DNA of 64,000 nt from Clostridiales bacterium (GTDB lineage: Bacteria > Bacillota > Clostridia > Saccharofermentanales > Saccharofermentanaceae): positions 1-64,000 of the forward strand of contig JAGCVX010000010.1 in assembly GCA_017962145.1 (NCBI GenBank), read 5' to 3'. The stretch's first letter is position 1. Each line of letters starts with the position of its first letter. The notes under the pieces were generated by a model. That model searched no databases, was not told where the DNA came from, and saw only the letters and a list, made by a program, of their open reading frames with translations. Shown here in pieces: positions 1 through 9,690 of this stretch. A program made the translations under genes and the position numbers.

Positions 1-296
<296 letters not shown>

Positions 297-426
297 CAAG
301 TTAAGATTCTCTTATCTGGATCATCTCAAACCAGAACACATTTAAAGATACTCTATTCCAATTCGACTCTGAGTATGTTATAGTTTTCTATGCAGTCTTG
401 AGGGTGCAGCTTAAGACCCTCAACCA
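297..426 (+). other. 23S-5S intergenic spacer
   Basis: Transcribed spacer of the rRNA operon with no gene. Near its right end the arms TTGAGGGT (about 398-405) and ACCCTCAA (about 416-423) can pair and probably form the processing stem in front of 5S RNA. Confidence 0.7.
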
Positions 427-544
<118 letters not shown>

Positions 545-549
545 TAAAT

Positions 550-625
550 TCCTCTATAGCTCAGTCGGTAGAGCATGCGGCTGTTAACCGCAGGGTCGTA
601 AGTTCGAGTCTTACTGGAGGAGCCA
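550..625 (+). tRNA. tRNA-Asn (GTT)
   Basis: A complete cloverleaf with encoded CCA at 623-625. The acceptor arm TCCTCTA (550-556) pairs with TGGAGGA (615-621). The anticodon loop CTGTTAA (581-587) has anticodon GTT at 583-585, and the T-loop is TTCGAGT. It is the last gene of the rRNA operon and is followed at once by a terminator. Confidence 0.97.
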
Positions 626-657
626 AAAGAACTGTCTACCAAGACAGTTCTTTTTTG
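626..657 (+). terminator. Rho-independent terminator of the rRNA operon
   Basis: A hairpin with arms AAGAACTGTCT and AGACAGTTCTT and a short ACCA-type loop, followed by a run of T. It begins one base after the tRNA CCA end. Confidence 0.9.
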
Positions 658-737
658 TTGCCCGGGAAAGTGCATTTTGAGCATAAAAGGGCAGACGTAT
701 CCCATATATTGAAATATCAGTTAGATAAAGGGGAAGA

Positions 738-2237
738 TCATTCGTCGGCCGGCTCGTAGGTACGGCTGAAGAGAGACTGCTCGATGATGTAGAAATCGGA
801 AAGGTCGTTCTCGCGTACTGCGATGTAGTCGCCCTCGTTTCCACGTACGTAGTTATTGGCATCCCAGACTGTGAAGATCTTTACAGAACTGGTGATCGGT
901 TTTACATAGACATATTCGGTACCCTTTGTGACGCAGGAACGGATATGCTCGGCCAGGTCGAAGGTTTCGCCGGATCGGAGGTTCTTGATCGTCGGACGGT
1001 ACTCGGAAGAAACGTGGGACTTCGCGTTACACATGTCGTAGGACTCTTTGAACTTGGTCAGGGAGATCGGAACGATCTCACCGGAGATGCCGACCATGAT
1101 GCACGTATCGGCGCTGGCGTTGATATCGATATCACCGCCGAGAGTACGTACGAGAAGAGGAGTATTCGCACTGACGAAGTCTTTGCAGAATACAACACCG
1201 ATCGGGATACGCATCTTTCTGTAGCGCTTCATACCCTCTGTGCTGACCTTGTCGACACCGGCACGCAGGATCGTGCATTCGCCGGAGTATTTCATAAGTT
1301 TACTTCTCAGGAACTGCATCATACGGAGCTTGCCGTGCTGTTCACTGTAATCGTCTTTGCTGATAAAGCCACCGGCCTTATTCTTATGACCGCCGCCGTA
1401 GCCGATATCTTCCGTGATGTACTCGGCAAGTTCGCTTGCCTTTGTTTCCTTGATACAGCTTCGGATGGAAAGCTTATAGCCTGTATATGTTTCGTTAAAC
1501 GCGATACAGATATCCACGCGGTCGACCTGGATCAGGAAGTCACTGATGAGACCGAGGATATTCGGATCACAGGGCTGAACCTGAACGAGTGCCAGGCGAA
1601 GGTCACTGTCGAAAGTGAAGTCGTTCATGGCCTGCGCGGCGATGGAAAGTTCGCTTAAGGAAAGATTCGAGTTAGAAAGACGTACGACAGCCGCCTGGTC
1701 AAATGCGAGTGCATCACGCATATCGCGGTCGAGCGGGTGATACAATTCACTGAACTGGTTGGTATCGCAGAAAAGACCATAGTAAAGTGCGGTCGCACAG
1801 ATCGGATCTTTGTTGATGTCGATGCCTTCGTTACGGAAGAGCTGCCAGACGAGAGTACAGCAGCTGCCGACGTTGGACTGGATGTAAGAATAGTCGACCT
1901 CGATGCCGCAGAACTGGTGATGGTCGATAACGGCAACTTTCGGTGCCGGGAAGAAACGCACATTACCGGAACGGTACTGGCAGTCGGTGGTGATCAGGAG
2001 GTCGCAGGAGCCGAAGTCGGAAACACAGTACTCGATCGGAATACGGAACATCTCAATCATCATGGTTAGATTGACTTTGGTGATCTTGGCTCGGCCGCTG
2101 TATATCAGACGCACGTTGCATCGGTGGCTTTTGAAATACCGATAAAGAGCAAAGCCGGACGCAATTGCATCCGGATCGGGATTGTCATGGCACTGTATGG
2201 TGATGTTCTTATATTTTGTCAAATCCGACAGCTTCAT
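738..2237 (-). CDS. DHH-family phosphoesterase with C-terminal extension
   Basis: Predicted nanoRNase/pAp phosphatase-type enzyme acting on short oligonucleotides or nucleotide phosphates in the cytoplasm. The N-terminal half has the DHH metal motifs: DNPDPDA near residue 19, a TTDCQ segment, VIDHHQ near 105, and GLFCDTNQF. A DHHA1-type glycine-rich motif (GGGHKNKAGG) lies near residue 285. The last 180 residues are an additional domain not usual for NrnA, ending in a GDYIAVR...DFYII segment. The start ATG (2237) has GGAGGGG 11 bases upstream; an in-frame ATG 13 codons earlier lacks a good SD. It is convergent to the rRNA operon. The family is clear; substrate is not. Confidence 0.85.
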   Translation of the reverse strand: MKLSDLTKYKNITIQCHDNPDPDAIASGFALYRYFKSHRCNVRLIYSGRAKITKVNLTMMIEMFRIPIEYCVSDFGSCDLLITTDCQYRSGNVRFFPAPKVAVIDHHQFCGIEVDYSYIQSNVGSCCTLVWQLFRNEGIDINKDPICATALYYGLFCDTNQFSELYHPLDRDMRDALAFDQAAVVRLSNSNLSLSELSIAAQAMNDFTFDSDLRLALVQVQPCDPNILGLISDFLIQVDRVDICIAFNETYTGYKLSIRSCIKETKASELAEYITEDIGYGGGHKNKAGGFISKDDYSEQHGKLRMMQFLRSKLMKYSGECTILRAGVDKVSTEGMKRYRKMRIPIGVVFCKDFVSANTPLLVRTLGGDIDINASADTCIMVGISGEIVPISLTKFKESYDMCNAKSHVSSEYRPTIKNLRSGETFDLAEHIRSCVTKGTEYVYVKPITSSVKIFTVWDANNYVRGNEGDYIAVRENDLSDFYIIEQSLFSRTYEPADE

Positions 2238-2438
2238 GGATGCGGATTCCCCTCCAGAAATAAAATATCCCCACATTCATAATAACACACGATAGAGTAT
2301 AGAAAAAAGTCTTTAGAAAAATTAATCCAATTTTTAAATCAAAATTAACCGAAAAGAAATAGAGACGCTTGATAATTATCCTATTAGAGTGCAAACTAGT
2401 AGCATAGGGGTGAAATACTATCTCTTAAGGAGGAGCCT

Positions 2439-4037
2439 ATGAATAAAAAAAGAATCATGGCGCTGTTAACGGCTCTCGTCATGCTCAGCGGATGGACATC
2501 CGGCTGTAAAAAGAAAGATTCCAAGAAATCAGGAGACAAGGAAGAACTCAAGAAAGCGGAAGCGGTACTCGACGACTTCTGTGCTTATCTGTACAAAGTA
2601 AAATTCAGCAAGATCGGAAAACTTCTTGATGGTGATTCCGATAATCTCGATAAACTTGCAGGATATATGGAGAGCGATTTTAAAGAAATCGTTCAGGCTG
2701 CAAGCGATCGCATCGAATATGAGATCGAGGTGACCAGCGCGGATACAAAGAAAGAAGAAGGCGCTGCCACATTGGTACTGACATATTTCGATACGGAGGA
2801 TATCGAAGAGGATATCGAAGATGCAGAGCGTATCAGCGATGTCGTAGAAGCGATCAAAGACGCGGAAGAAATGGAACTCGAATTTGACATCGATCTGGTT
2901 TATGACGATGACTGGAAGATCGATGCAAAGAGTGCGGATACGGTTATGGATGAGCTTTATTCTTTCATCGACGACGTTGATATCGAGCCGGTTACCCGCA
3001 CCACGACCACGACGGATTACTATAACGCTCCGTTCTCGGAGTTCTCTACTGACTGGTATGACGAAGACTACAACAGCGTAGTCGGTTATCACGAGTCGGA
3101 CGACTTTGTCATGGATATGGTCGTAACGTGGGACTATTATGACAACGAGACCGTCACATATGAATTCGAGGATGAAAACGGTAATATCCTTTATTCCGGA
3201 AGCTACACGATCCTGTGCTGCACGGATATTATCGAATGCACATGGCGTCCGACATCGAAAATTCCGGTCGGTACACTTACCTGCAAAGTATATGATCCGA
3301 ATGGCGATCTTTTCAGTACATCGAGCATCACGATCTATGCGGATGGCGTAGATATCCCTGTTCCGTACTATGTCTATGATTTAAACACATATATCGAGAA
3401 CGGTCAGATCGTTCCGGGTTTCCATGAGGACGACGAGGTCATGCATTTCATCGGTGAACTTGACAGAGAGTACAAGTCTTTGAGTGTTCCGGTTGCGATC
3501 TACGAAGATAAGACGAGCACAAACGTTTCGAAGAAGCAGGGTCTGCAATATGAGACCGTATGTGAAATCAACGGTTCCAACAGGTTCGAGTTTGACTGGG
3601 AACATAAGGGAGATATTCCGGTTGGTGATTATTTTGTAGTTGTATATGACTGCAATGGTAATGCGGATATGTACTTCTATTTCCAGGTCATCGCGAAAGA
3701 CGATGATTTCCCGCATGAAGATGCAGCTGACTTCTATGACAGCGAGTGGATCGACAGCATGGACAACTGGTGCCCGATCAGTGAGATCTCGACCAAGTCA
3801 GAAGGAGCCGTATTCATCGTATGGACAACAGACTACTATGAGTACATGCCTTTCACATATGAACTGGTCGATCATAACGACAAAGTGATCCAGAGCGGTT
3901 CGACGGCGCTGGTACACTATAACGATACGCTGTATCTGTTCTTTGAGTTCGACGGACTCCAGAAGGGCAGTATCACCTGCCGTGTCTATAATCCGGACGG
4001 TTCGGTTCTGGTCGAATCTTCACTCCCGGTAGTATGA
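2439..4037 (+). CDS. Lipoprotein with three beta-sandwich-like modules
   Basis: Secreted lipoprotein, function unknown. The first 20 residues are a signal peptide with a somewhat unusual lipobox (TSGC), followed by a Lys-rich linker. Residues 30-195 form an acidic helical/NTF2-like region. The rest looks like three related modules (about 220-305, 330-418 and 450-532). Modules 1 and 3 clearly share the sequence pattern TxDYY...TYE...N/K-I/VxxSGS...G-T/S-L/I-TC-K/R-VY-D/N-P-D/N-G. SD AAGGAGGAG lies 6 bases before the ATG. It is divergent from the DHH gene and monocistronic, with a hairpin right after its stop. Confidence 0.75.
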   Translation: MNKKRIMALLTALVMLSGWTSGCKKKDSKKSGDKEELKKAEAVLDDFCAYLYKVKFSKIGKLLDGDSDNLDKLAGYMESDFKEIVQAASDRIEYEIEVTSADTKKEEGAATLVLTYFDTEDIEEDIEDAERISDVVEAIKDAEEMELEFDIDLVYDDDWKIDAKSADTVMDELYSFIDDVDIEPVTRTTTTTDYYNAPFSEFSTDWYDEDYNSVVGYHESDDFVMDMVVTWDYYDNETVTYEFEDENGNILYSGSYTILCCTDIIECTWRPTSKIPVGTLTCKVYDPNGDLFSTSSITIYADGVDIPVPYYVYDLNTYIENGQIVPGFHEDDEVMHFIGELDREYKSLSVPVAIYEDKTSTNVSKKQGLQYETVCEINGSNRFEFDWEHKGDIPVGDYFVVVYDCNGNADMYFYFQVIAKDDDFPHEDAADFYDSEWIDSMDNWCPISEISTKSEGAVFIVWTTDYYEYMPFTYELVDHNDKVIQSGSTALVHYNDTLYLFFEFDGLQKGSITCRVYNPDGSVLVESSLPVV

Positions 4038-4044
4038 TCTAAAA

Positions 4045-4073
4045 GCAGGTGCAAGAACAAACCTTGCACCTGC
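4045..4073 (+). terminator. Hairpin terminator after the lipoprotein gene
   Basis: A perfect 11-bp stem, GCAGGTGCAAG paired with CTTGCACCTGC around a 7-base loop, just after the stop codon at 4037. There is no strong T-run, so efficiency is uncertain. Confidence 0.6.
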
Positions 4074-4166
4074 ATTCATATTTCAACGAAAAAGAAAAGC
4101 CGAAGATGGCCGTTTCTGCAAACGGTGGTCATATCGTGCGGCAAAAAAGGAGAAGGAAAAGAAACC

Positions 4167-4880
4167 ATGGAAGAAAAACAGAACAAGAAGATCGATCTTC
4201 TTCCTCGCGAAGAAGAAAGGTATAAGCCGGTCGAGGCGAAAGTGCATTGCCGCTTCTGCGGTAAGACCAGCGTCATGAAGCTTCGTGCATGTGTAAACGT
4301 ATCGCTTCATCCGGAGGAAAAGGAACTGGTCTTAAACGGATCGTTCTTTCAGTATGAATGCCCGAGCTGCAAGGAAAAACTGCAGGTCGTGTATCCGTGT
4401 CTGTATGACGATATGTCCCGTGCGCTCATGATCTATCTTCTTCCCGATGAGACGGAAAAGGCACTGGCGGAACTTAATTCCCAGCAGCACACATGGTCTC
4501 CGGAAATGCTCAAGGCCGCGATGGTATGCACGATGCGAGCGGTACGTACGCCGAACGATCTTTGCGAGAAGATCAAGATCGCCGATGCGGAACTCGATGA
4601 CCGCTATGTTGAGCTGACGAAAGCATTTGTGTTTGCCCAGTTCATGAAGCAGAAGCCGGATTTCAAAGCGGCGCAGGTGCTCTATGAGCGTCAGAACGGA
4701 AAAGACGGTTTCGTCATGATCTCAAAAGAAGGAAAGACTTTCTGGGCGCAGTTCCCGGATGGACTTTACGATGAAGTCGTTCGCATGTTCTCGGACCGCA
4801 TCCCGAAAAAGAAGACGACAGACTACGAGCTGATCGACGCGAACTGGACGGCGAATATCCTGTCAAAACTAAAAGAATAA
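4167..4880 (+). CDS. CpXC domain zinc-binding protein
   Basis: Cytoplasmic protein of 237 residues. The N-terminal region carries paired CxxC motifs (HCRFCGK near residue 30, ECPSCKEKLQVVYPCLYDD near 66), which match the CpXC zinc-ribbon family of unknown function. The C-terminal 130 residues are helical with no motif I recognise. The start ATG at 4167 is preceded by a purine-rich AAGGAGAAGGA stretch; an ATG 14 codons earlier has no SD. It lies between two surface-protein genes. Confidence 0.75.
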   Translation: MEEKQNKKIDLLPREEERYKPVEAKVHCRFCGKTSVMKLRACVNVSLHPEEKELVLNGSFFQYECPSCKEKLQVVYPCLYDDMSRALMIYLLPDETEKALAELNSQQHTWSPEMLKAAMVCTMRAVRTPNDLCEKIKIADAELDDRYVELTKAFVFAQFMKQKPDFKAAQVLYERQNGKDGFVMISKEGKTFWAQFPDGLYDEVVRMFSDRIPKKKTTDYELIDANWTANILSKLKE

Positions 4881-4903
4881 ACTGCGCCACATCCTGGAAA
4901 TAG

Positions 4904-4912
4904 TGATATATT
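4904..4912 (+). promoter_or_regulatory. Extended -10 promoter
   Basis: TGA-TATATT (TG at 4904-4905, hexamer 4907-4912) about 50 bases before the start of the transglutaminase-like gene. No convincing -35. Confidence 0.35.
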
Positions 4913-4962
4913 AAAGGGTGAGGTTAAAAAGGAAATCAATTCGAAATGGGAGATCGATTCAG

Positions 4963-6588
4963 ATGAAGAAACAATCACGCCGCCAGCTCCTGATCGGAGC
5001 CGGCGTGGCAGGTGCAGTGATTTTACTGGCAGTAGCTGTTTTTCTATATATCTATTTTGAGAAGCGTGTATACAAGAGTTGTGCTGTAGAAGCCGGAACG
5101 CCGGTTGCGGCGTCGGATTTCGTACGCTTTGACAGAGACAAGCATATCGCGGCATTTAAATACGGTACATCTGTATACGATGTACAGGTTCCAGGTGAGT
5201 ACCCGATCGAGGTGCAGCTCGGAAACCGCGTATATAAGTCGAAACTGACGGTGACGGATACGATCGCACCGCAGGTCGTCGCTTCTCCGAAAAAGACGAT
5301 GTACAGCATCCCACTTCAGCCGGAGGACTTTATCGTAGAGATCAAGGACCAGACCACCTGCACCGTGGCATTTCAATCCGAACCGGACTTCCGAAAGACC
5401 GGAGATCAGGATATCACGTTAGTGATTACGGATATGGGCGGAAACGTGTCGACGATGGTCACACAGGTCAACGTCATCGGCATCTATCCGGAGATCTCTA
5501 TGGAAGCAGGTTCGCCGAGACCGACGACCTCGGACTTCGCATTTGCCGAAAAAGACGCGGCACTTCTGACGCCGCTTTCCGATATCGATATGAATCTGCC
5601 GGGTGACTACATAGTCTCTTTCAGCGTGCAGGGCATCCAGTACGACAGCATCCTGCATCTTCGTGATACGGTTCCGCCGACGGCAGAAGGTATCCACTAC
5701 GAAGGTTTTGCATGCTATCCGAGAACACCGATGGAACTGCTCGAAGGCCTGACGGACGCGACCGCGGTCGATGCGGAATTCGTCGATGATCCGATGTTCG
5801 ATCAGCCGGGCGAAAGAGATGTACAGATCCGTCTTGTGGATATGGGCGGAAACGAGCAGATCGTCACTTCGCATATCAACCTGATCGCGGACGAAGAACC
5901 GCCGGTCATCGAGGGTACGAAAGATATCAGTGTCATCACGAACCAGGCGATCGCCTATAAGGACCACGTTACCGTAACAGATAACGCGGATCCGAATATC
6001 ACCTATACAGTAGATAACTCCGCGGTCGATCTGGCCACCGAAGGCGTCTATCCGGTCATCTATACCGCAACGGACGGCGCAGGCAATACGACGACGATCG
6101 AGATCAAGGTCACGGTCGTATATCGTCCTTATACCGAGGATGACGTATGGGCGCTTTGCGATGATGTTTTGAAGAATATCCTCAAGGACGGCATGAGCGA
6201 AAAAGAGATAGTCGAAGCGATCTTTAACTGGGTCGACTGGACGATCATGTACAAGGGTCATGCGGAAAAAGTCAGCTGGATCCAGGGCGCTTATGACGGC
6301 CTGAAGAACCACAGCGGTGACTGCTTCACGATCGCCTGCACCTGCTACGCGCTTTATACACGTGCCGGTATCGAGAACTTCATCATCGAAAGATATCCGG
6401 TCACCTACGCACAGCATTTCTGGAATGCCGTAAAGATCGATGGCGTCTGGTATCACTGCGATGCCCTGACCAAGGATGACGGAACACGCTTTTTCATGTG
6501 GGATTCGACGAGACTGAAAAACTACTCGGATTCCCACCGCGGATACCACTATTACGATGCGTCGAAGTACGACGTACAGATACCGTAA
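4963..6588 (+). CDS. Membrane-anchored surface protein with Ig/HYR-like repeats and transglutaminase-like domain
   Basis: 541 residues. A positively charged start is followed by one TM helix (about residues 9-32), so the bulk lies outside the cell. Several beta-rich repeats of about 75-90 residues follow (DTIAPQV, DTVPPTA and DEEPPVI starts, each ending in VTDMGGN/VDMGGN/ATDGAGN), typical of DUF5011/HYR-like domains. The C-terminal 140 residues are a transglutaminase-core fold with the triad visible as SGDCFT, AQHFWN and HCDAL. The start at ATG 4963 has GGGAG about 10 bases upstream. The stop is only 19 bases before the racemase start, so the three genes to 8829 probably form one operon. Confidence 0.8.
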   Translation: MKKQSRRQLLIGAGVAGAVILLAVAVFLYIYFEKRVYKSCAVEAGTPVAASDFVRFDRDKHIAAFKYGTSVYDVQVPGEYPIEVQLGNRVYKSKLTVTDTIAPQVVASPKKTMYSIPLQPEDFIVEIKDQTTCTVAFQSEPDFRKTGDQDITLVITDMGGNVSTMVTQVNVIGIYPEISMEAGSPRPTTSDFAFAEKDAALLTPLSDIDMNLPGDYIVSFSVQGIQYDSILHLRDTVPPTAEGIHYEGFACYPRTPMELLEGLTDATAVDAEFVDDPMFDQPGERDVQIRLVDMGGNEQIVTSHINLIADEEPPVIEGTKDISVITNQAIAYKDHVTVTDNADPNITYTVDNSAVDLATEGVYPVIYTATDGAGNTTTIEIKVTVVYRPYTEDDVWALCDDVLKNILKDGMSEKEIVEAIFNWVDWTIMYKGHAEKVSWIQGAYDGLKNHSGDCFTIACTCYALYTRAGIENFIIERYPVTYAQHFWNAVKIDGVWYHCDALTKDDGTRFFMWDSTRLKNYSDSHRGYHYYDASKYDVQIP

Positions 6589-6607
6589 GCAAAGAGAGGA
6601 ATGGAAT

Positions 6608-7291
6608 TTGAAGACACTTGGAATCATCGGCGGACTCGGCCCACTGGCGACGGCGTATTTCTACCGCAGGATCGTGGAGATGACACCTGCGCAAATCGAC
6701 CAGGAGCATATCGAGACACTTATTTATTCCTGTCCTTCGATCCCTGACAGAACTTCGTATCTTCTCGGAAGATCCGACGACAGCCCGATCCCAAAGATGG
6801 TCGACGCAGGATCCCGCCTGAAAGAAAGCGGCGCGGAAGTTCTGGCGATCCCCTGTATCACGGCTCATGCATTTCACCAGGAACTGGAAAAAGGCATCGG
6901 GATCCCGGTGCTTCACGCGATCCGCGAACTGGGTGACTACTGCAAAAAACACGGCATAGAAAGAATCGGCATCATGGCCACCGACGGCGCGCGTGCGACC
7001 CGTATCTACGAGGGCGTGCTCGACGAGTTCGGCATCACCTGTATCTGGCCTTCCGAAGACGGACAGAAGCAGGTCATGAAGATGATCTACGATGACGTCA
7101 AAGCAGGAAAGAAAATCGGGGAAAGTGCATTTGCCACGGAAACAGAGAAACTTTTCGCGGACGGAAGCCAGGCGATCGTTTTAGGATGCACCGAGCTTTC
7201 GCAGGCGAAAAATACGATGGACCTGGACGACCGATATATCGACATTATTGATGTGCTCGCCGCCGCATGTGTGCGCGAGTGCGCGAAATAA
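6608..7291 (+). CDS. Aspartate/glutamate racemase family protein
   Basis: Cytoplasmic cofactor-independent racemase of 227 residues. It starts KTLGIIGGLGPLAT, the family's N-terminal signature. It keeps both catalytic cysteines, one in IPCITAH near residue 84 and one in LGCTEL near 194. The family interconverts L- and D-Asp or Glu. The start is TTG at 6608, with GAGAGGA 8 bases upstream; the first ATG-initiated frame would begin inside the preceding gene. It is placed 19 bases after the surface protein gene and 11 bases before the DltA-like gene, suggesting that it supplies a D-amino acid to the adenylating enzyme. This is inference. Confidence 0.85.
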   Translation: MKTLGIIGGLGPLATAYFYRRIVEMTPAQIDQEHIETLIYSCPSIPDRTSYLLGRSDDSPIPKMVDAGSRLKESGAEVLAIPCITAHAFHQELEKGIGIPVLHAIRELGDYCKKHGIERIGIMATDGARATRIYEGVLDEFGITCIWPSEDGQKQVMKMIYDDVKAGKKIGESAFATETEKLFADGSQAIVLGCTELSQAKNTMDLDDRYIDIIDVLAAACVRECAK

Positions 7292-7302
7292 GGAGAAGAA
7301 GA

Positions 7303-8829
7303 ATGCATAATCATGTACTTAAGGACCTGAAAAATACCGTCAAGCAGTTTCCGGACAAGCCCGCCTTCTGCGGTGAGAACTCCGTTCTGACGTTCCGCGA
7401 ACTCGACGAGGCGATCGATCGGATCGGTACATTTGTCCTTCGTTCCGGCATCAAAAGAAGTCCGGTCGTCGTGTATATGGAAAAGTCTCCGGAGGAAGTG
7501 GCCGCCTTTTTCGGTATCATCCGGGCCGGCAGCTACTATGTTCCGATCGACGCGGAGATGCCGCAGGTGCGCATTCACCTGATCCTGGAAAACGTAAAGG
7601 CTCCGCTTCTGATCTGCGATGATTCGACCGCGGAAAAGGCACTGGAGCTGGGCTTTAGTGGAAAGATCGTGCGTTACAGCAAGATCCCGGCTGAGATCGA
7701 TGAAGCGGCTCTTCAGGCCGTTTATGATTCGGCGATCGATACGGATCCGCTTTATGTTGTATTTACATCCGGAAGCACCGGCGTGCCGAAGGGCGTGGTC
7801 GGCTGCCACCGTGCGGTCAACGACTATATCGACCAGCTGTCGGAAGTGCTGGGATTTTCTTCGGAGACGGTTTTCGGAAACCAGACTCCGCTTTATCTTG
7901 ATGCCTGCTTTAAGGAACTCTATCCGACACTGCGCTTTGGTGCGACGACGTATTTTGTACCGAAGGCGCTCTTTATGCAGCCGCTGAAACTGGTGCAGTA
8001 CTTAAACGAGCACCAGATCAACACCGTCTGCTGGGTCGTCTCGGCGCTGACGATCATCTCGAAGTTCAATACATTTAAGACCGAGATCCCGAAGTACTTA
8101 AGAACCATCGCATTTGGTTCCGAAGTCTTCCCGCTCAAGCAGTTCCGCATGTGGCGCGAGGCGCTGCCGGAAGCAACGTTTACGAACCTTTATGGTCCGA
8201 CCGAAGGCACGGGCATGTGCTGCTACTACCGCGTGGACAGAGAATTTGAAGACGGCGAAGCGATCCCGATCGGACGTCCTTTCGATAACACTGACATCAT
8301 CCTTCTCGACGAGGACAACAAGGAAGTCACGAAGGAAAGCGGCGAGCAGGGCGAGATCTGCATCCGCGGAACTTCCCTTACGCTCGGATATATGAATAAT
8401 CCGGAAAAGACGGCGGAGGCGTTTACGCTGAATCCGCTTCAGACAGGCTGGCCGGAACTGATCTACAGAACCGGTGATATCGGCCGCTATAACGAGCGCG
8501 GCGAGCTGATGTTCGTATCGAGAAAAGACTTCCAGATCAAGCATATGGGTCACCGTATCGAGCTTGGCGAGATCGAGGTCAACGCGCAGATGATCGACGG
8601 CATCACGGGCGCAGCCTGCATCTACGACAAGGACAGCGGCAAGATCTGGCTGTTCTACAGCGGGGATAAGGAAGAAGCCGACATGAAGGTCATCCTTAAG
8701 GACAGCCTCCCGCGTTATATGGTTCCGAATGTCACGAAGAAACTCGATGCGATCCCGCTGACGAGTAACGGCAAGACCGACCGTGTGACACTCGCAGGCA
8801 TGATCAGAGCGATGAGATGTTTGAGTTGA
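7303..8829 (+). CDS. DltA-like amino acid adenylating enzyme
   Basis: 508 residues, the usual DltA length, made of a single adenylation domain with no carrier or condensation domain. Core motifs are all present: FTSGSTGVPKGV (near 160), NLYGPTEGT (near 297), YRTGDIGRYNERGEL (near 395), RKDFQIKHMGHRIELGEIE (near 407), and NGKTDR close to the end. It should activate an amino acid with ATP and load it onto a carrier; the carrier candidate is at 11357. DltA activates D-Ala, but substrate specificity cannot be read here, and the upstream Asp/Glu racemase makes another D-amino acid possible. Start ATG with AAGGAG upstream. The 3' end overlaps the convergent AraC gene by 26 bases. Confidence 0.85.
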   Translation: MHNHVLKDLKNTVKQFPDKPAFCGENSVLTFRELDEAIDRIGTFVLRSGIKRSPVVVYMEKSPEEVAAFFGIIRAGSYYVPIDAEMPQVRIHLILENVKAPLLICDDSTAEKALELGFSGKIVRYSKIPAEIDEAALQAVYDSAIDTDPLYVVFTSGSTGVPKGVVGCHRAVNDYIDQLSEVLGFSSETVFGNQTPLYLDACFKELYPTLRFGATTYFVPKALFMQPLKLVQYLNEHQINTVCWVVSALTIISKFNTFKTEIPKYLRTIAFGSEVFPLKQFRMWREALPEATFTNLYGPTEGTGMCCYYRVDREFEDGEAIPIGRPFDNTDIILLDEDNKEVTKESGEQGEICIRGTSLTLGYMNNPEKTAEAFTLNPLQTGWPELIYRTGDIGRYNERGELMFVSRKDFQIKHMGHRIELGEIEVNAQMIDGITGAACIYDKDSGKIWLFYSGDKEEADMKVILKDSLPRYMVPNVTKKLDAIPLTSNGKTDRVTLAGMIRAMRCLS

Positions 8830-9556
8830 AGTACTGCATCCGATACTGGCGCGGAGTCAGGCCCGTCCTTTCACGAAAAACTTTCGTAAAATGACTCTGC
8901 GAGCAGAACGCCAGGGAATAGGCGATCTGCGAATAAGTATACTCCGTGCGCGTCAGAAGTGCCCGGGCAATATCGACCTTGCGGCCTGTGAGATAAGACG
9001 CGAAAGACATTCCCATTTCTTTCTTAAAAAGCGCAGCGAGATAGTTCGGGTGAAGTCCCACATGCTCCGCCAGTTCCGATAACGCGATATGCGACGTGAA
9101 GTGCGTATCGATGTAGTCGAGACACTTCGAGATGTGAAGAGAGCACGCGCTTTTGTTCCTGAAAGCGCGCACCATTTCCACAGCTTTTGTCCAGAATTCA
9201 CGATTCAGATCCTCGAGCTCCTTGATCGAAGTCGAGAGGTCTGCCCGCTGGATATAAAGGTCACTGGTTGAGTAGACGGTCTCCTGAGGAACGCCGGCTT
9301 CGATCACATACCGTGTGGCCAGACCGGTGTTGACGATAAAAAGATAGCGCATATTCCGAAGTGGATCAGAGGAAAGCTTTCCCTGCATGGTTGGGTTTAT
9401 GATCCGCACGGATTCCTCCACGGCAGCCATATCGCCCTGCATCAGAAGATGAAAGCGCAGGCTCTCTTCCTGATAGGTGGTATGGTGGAATGCATTCTCG
9501 CTGTTTTCGTGAAGAAGCTTCAGGATTTCGCTTTGCGGAATCAGGGGTGCCTTCAT
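8804..9556 (-). CDS. AraC-family transcriptional regulator
   Basis: 250 residues. The C-terminal 100 residues contain the double helix-turn-helix of the AraC family (ALSELAEHVGLHPNYLAALFKKE and the second helix pair ending RERTGLTPRQYR). The N-terminal 150 residues are an unrecognised sensor region. It has a YSTSDLYIQ-like segment found in AraC proteins of Firmicutes. SD AAAGGAG sits 6 bases before ATG. Its 3' end overlaps the DltA-like gene tail to tail, and it is divergent from the MutS-like gene. It may regulate one of these neighbours. Confidence 0.85.
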   Translation of the reverse strand: MKAPLIPQSEILKLLHENSENAFHHTTYQEESLRFHLLMQGDMAAVEESVRIINPTMQGKLSSDPLRNMRYLFIVNTGLATRYVIEAGVPQETVYSTSDLYIQRADLSTSIKELEDLNREFWTKAVEMVRAFRNKSACSLHISKCLDYIDTHFTSHIALSELAEHVGLHPNYLAALFKKEMGMSFASYLTGRKVDIARALLTRTEYTYSQIAYSLAFCSQSHFTKVFRERTGLTPRQYRMQYFNSNISSL

Positions 9557-9690
9557 AGGATGCTCCTTTGGATTTTGATATGAATCTTTAAAATATTGTA
9601 TACCACTTTTCCCTGAAAAACTATATTCTAAGATTAGCAGGGTCGGCGATGCGACAGTGCATTTGCCGAGGAAATGTAAGGAGAGAGAAG

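Noticed and set aside
2209..2394. 61-residue minus frame upstream of the DHH gene
   Set aside because: Overlaps the DHH start, no SD, composition simply reflects A+T-rich intergenic DNA.
6608..8829. DltX-type small ORF expected before dltA
   Set aside because: Searched by eye upstream of 7303 and between genes; the racemase directly abuts the adenylase and no small TM peptide is seen.
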